This document shows positions 62,601-64,000 of a stretch of DNA of 64,000 nt, one piece after another. Each line of letters opens with the position of its first letter. The stretch's first letter is position 1. The position numbers were made by a program, and so were the translations under genes. The notes under the pieces were generated by a model, which saw only the letters and a list, made by a program, of their open reading frames with translations, searched no databases and was not told where the DNA came from. The DNA comes from Sipunculus nudus (Eukaryota > Annelida > Sipuncula > Golfingiida > Sipunculidae): contig CM049308.1 of the NCBI GenBank assembly GCA_026874595.1, forward strand, positions 77,860,124-77,924,123. Reading direction: 5' to 3'.

Positions 62601-64000
62601 GCTATAATGAGCGGTCCCTTGTAAGCCTTGCTTCATAAATAGTTATTGGAAAATCAGGATTTTAGCAGAAGCAGTGTTTTCCTCACTTATTTGTGATGTA
62701 ACTTGGAGATTGGTTGTAAGAATAGAAAAGAATAGTTTATGAAAATCGCATGATTTAAAACAAGTTTGAACAAGCAGCATAGCTCTAATTATTGATATTT
62801 GCTGAAGAAAAAATAAACATGTAAAAATATAGTTCAGGCTTTCAGTGGATGCTTTTATTCACAGTTAAAACATTCAGGAGACAGTGGTACTCAATCATTC
62901 GAAGGAATCTGTTTTACCAGTAGTCTACTCAGTTTGGTCATTAAATGGGGCTATTACAAGTCATTTACAAGTCCCACTGTCACAGGCAATGGGATCAGCT
63001 TGGCCCACAAGAGTCAAAGAAACTCGGGATTGGGTTGTTATCGAATGTTGTTCCAGAGTTTCTGTTGGATATGTGTGTATCAGCAGTAATCTGCTGCACT
63101 GTAGTTTAACATGCATAATTTAGAAGCCCCTGGGAGTTTTTTTGTGACTTTGTCCCATGTGGACCTTGCCACGTTTGCACAGGCTCAGGTATCTCATTAA
63201 GTATCTGATACTAAAGTTTTCAAATGAAACAAGTTCCGGAGGAAATTTCATCAAGGGCTATTAGGTACTCCCTCATGTGCTAAATTTCAGTCTAATGAAC
63301 CTATAAGTAATCTATTGTGTTTGTAAATTGAAATTTATATTTTATTATCTAATGAATGTGTAATTCATCTTTTGTGTTTTTAAAATATAAAAAGGCCTCA
63401 TTCAAAATAATGAGCACATTATCAAATATCAATATTGATTTTTATGGCAAAATTAGTGAAACATAATAAACAGGTGTAGAAATGGAACATAAAGTCTGCC
63501 AGAATGATAAAAAAGATTGTAAAAATTTGAATTACCCTTTATAAAGCTAGGGAAAGCTTCCATTAAGTCCAAGAGCCAGCTTTTCACTACTATAGTAACC
63601 TTTAAGTTTTACTCCAAAACCAAATTCTTCAAGAAGAAAATTCAAGGTTTCTACCTTAATTTGGTGTTTCGGCACACCATGGGCCAGATGTGTATGCCAT
63701 AACGACTCTTGACAGGGAGGGTGAACATGTATGTTGTAAACTAAAGGGCACTCATTAGAGCGCACACTTCCACCAAGTGAAATTTGCCAATCAATCTGGA
63801 CCTGCCTCTGGATCTGGATCTGTACAGAGTCTGCCCTGGTCCTTGTGTAAGTCTGCTACAGATATTTGTGGGAATCAGTTTGTGTTTGTGTGAACAATTA
63901 AAGAGACAAAGTAACAAAATAACAAAAAGATGAAAACATAACCTTCGAGACAGAGGAACAAAAAATTTAGTGATACCTATACATATATAGTTATCCCAGC
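59615..64000. other. No gene seen; presumed intron or intergenic
   Basis: AT-rich, few repeats. Frames at 61066-61272, 62884-63123 and 63547-63765 (minus) were inspected: no domain, and no match to the missing CPSF2 segment. 63770-63870 is slightly GC-richer ('GGACCTGCCTCTGGATCTGG'). Confidence 0.4.

Noticed and set aside
63547-63765. Minus-strand 72-codon frame
   Set aside because: Protein-like composition in part, but no family recognised and no splice context; kept out for lack of support.

Overview
The window is AT-rich, intron-dominated animal nuclear DNA. The only gene I can establish is the 5' part of the CPSF2 orthologue (the CPSF-100 subunit of the mRNA cleavage and polyadenylation complex) on the + strand. 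Eight coding exons between 16032 and 26368 join in frame, all with GT-AG introns, and encode residues 1-324. The human protein has about 780 residues, so the C-terminal half is missing here. No further CPSF2 exon was recognised up to 64000, so intron 8 seems to exceed 37 kb, or an exon was missed. The repeats (many Helentron-like non-autonomous elements with GTCC-type microsatellites, and a tRNA-derived SINE with a TTTACC tail) suggest a mollusc, most likely a bivalve. That assignment is inference.

Layout. 1-5.7 kb: two copies, in opposite orientation, of a hairpin-ended element (family A), with a CTGGGC-type palindrome array and an intact SINE (perfect 10-bp target duplication) between them. 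5.7-14.5 kb: mostly unremarkable DNA with microsatellites, a GGTTCTTTAA palindrome repeat and two CpG-richer patches. 14.56-14.86 kb: a CpG-rich patch with a CTCF-like site and a good splice donor, the best candidate for the CPSF2 promoter and first non-coding exon. 16.0-26.4 kb: CPSF2 exons. Intron 4 is swollen by a 4.2-kb element (family B) that carries another element (family F) inside it. 26.4-64 kb: presumed intron 8, holding a hAT-type MITE with an 8-bp target duplication, more family A and B copies, families C, D, E and G, a small MITE with a 5-bp duplication, and AT-rich stretches without recognised features.

The most interesting theme is the repeat community. Several families share one architecture: a short inverted repeat at the 5' end and again subterminally at the 3' end, then a small hairpin, then a CTAG or CTTGTT end, with T-rich junctions. 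This matches what is described for Helentron-type rolling-circle elements and their non-autonomous derivatives. Otherwise different families also carry the same 12-bp palindrome, GGTGGCGCCACC, once per internal tandem unit. Its variants mostly change the central CpG to TG or CA. No Rep/helicase or other transposon protein was seen, so all these elements appear non-autonomous.
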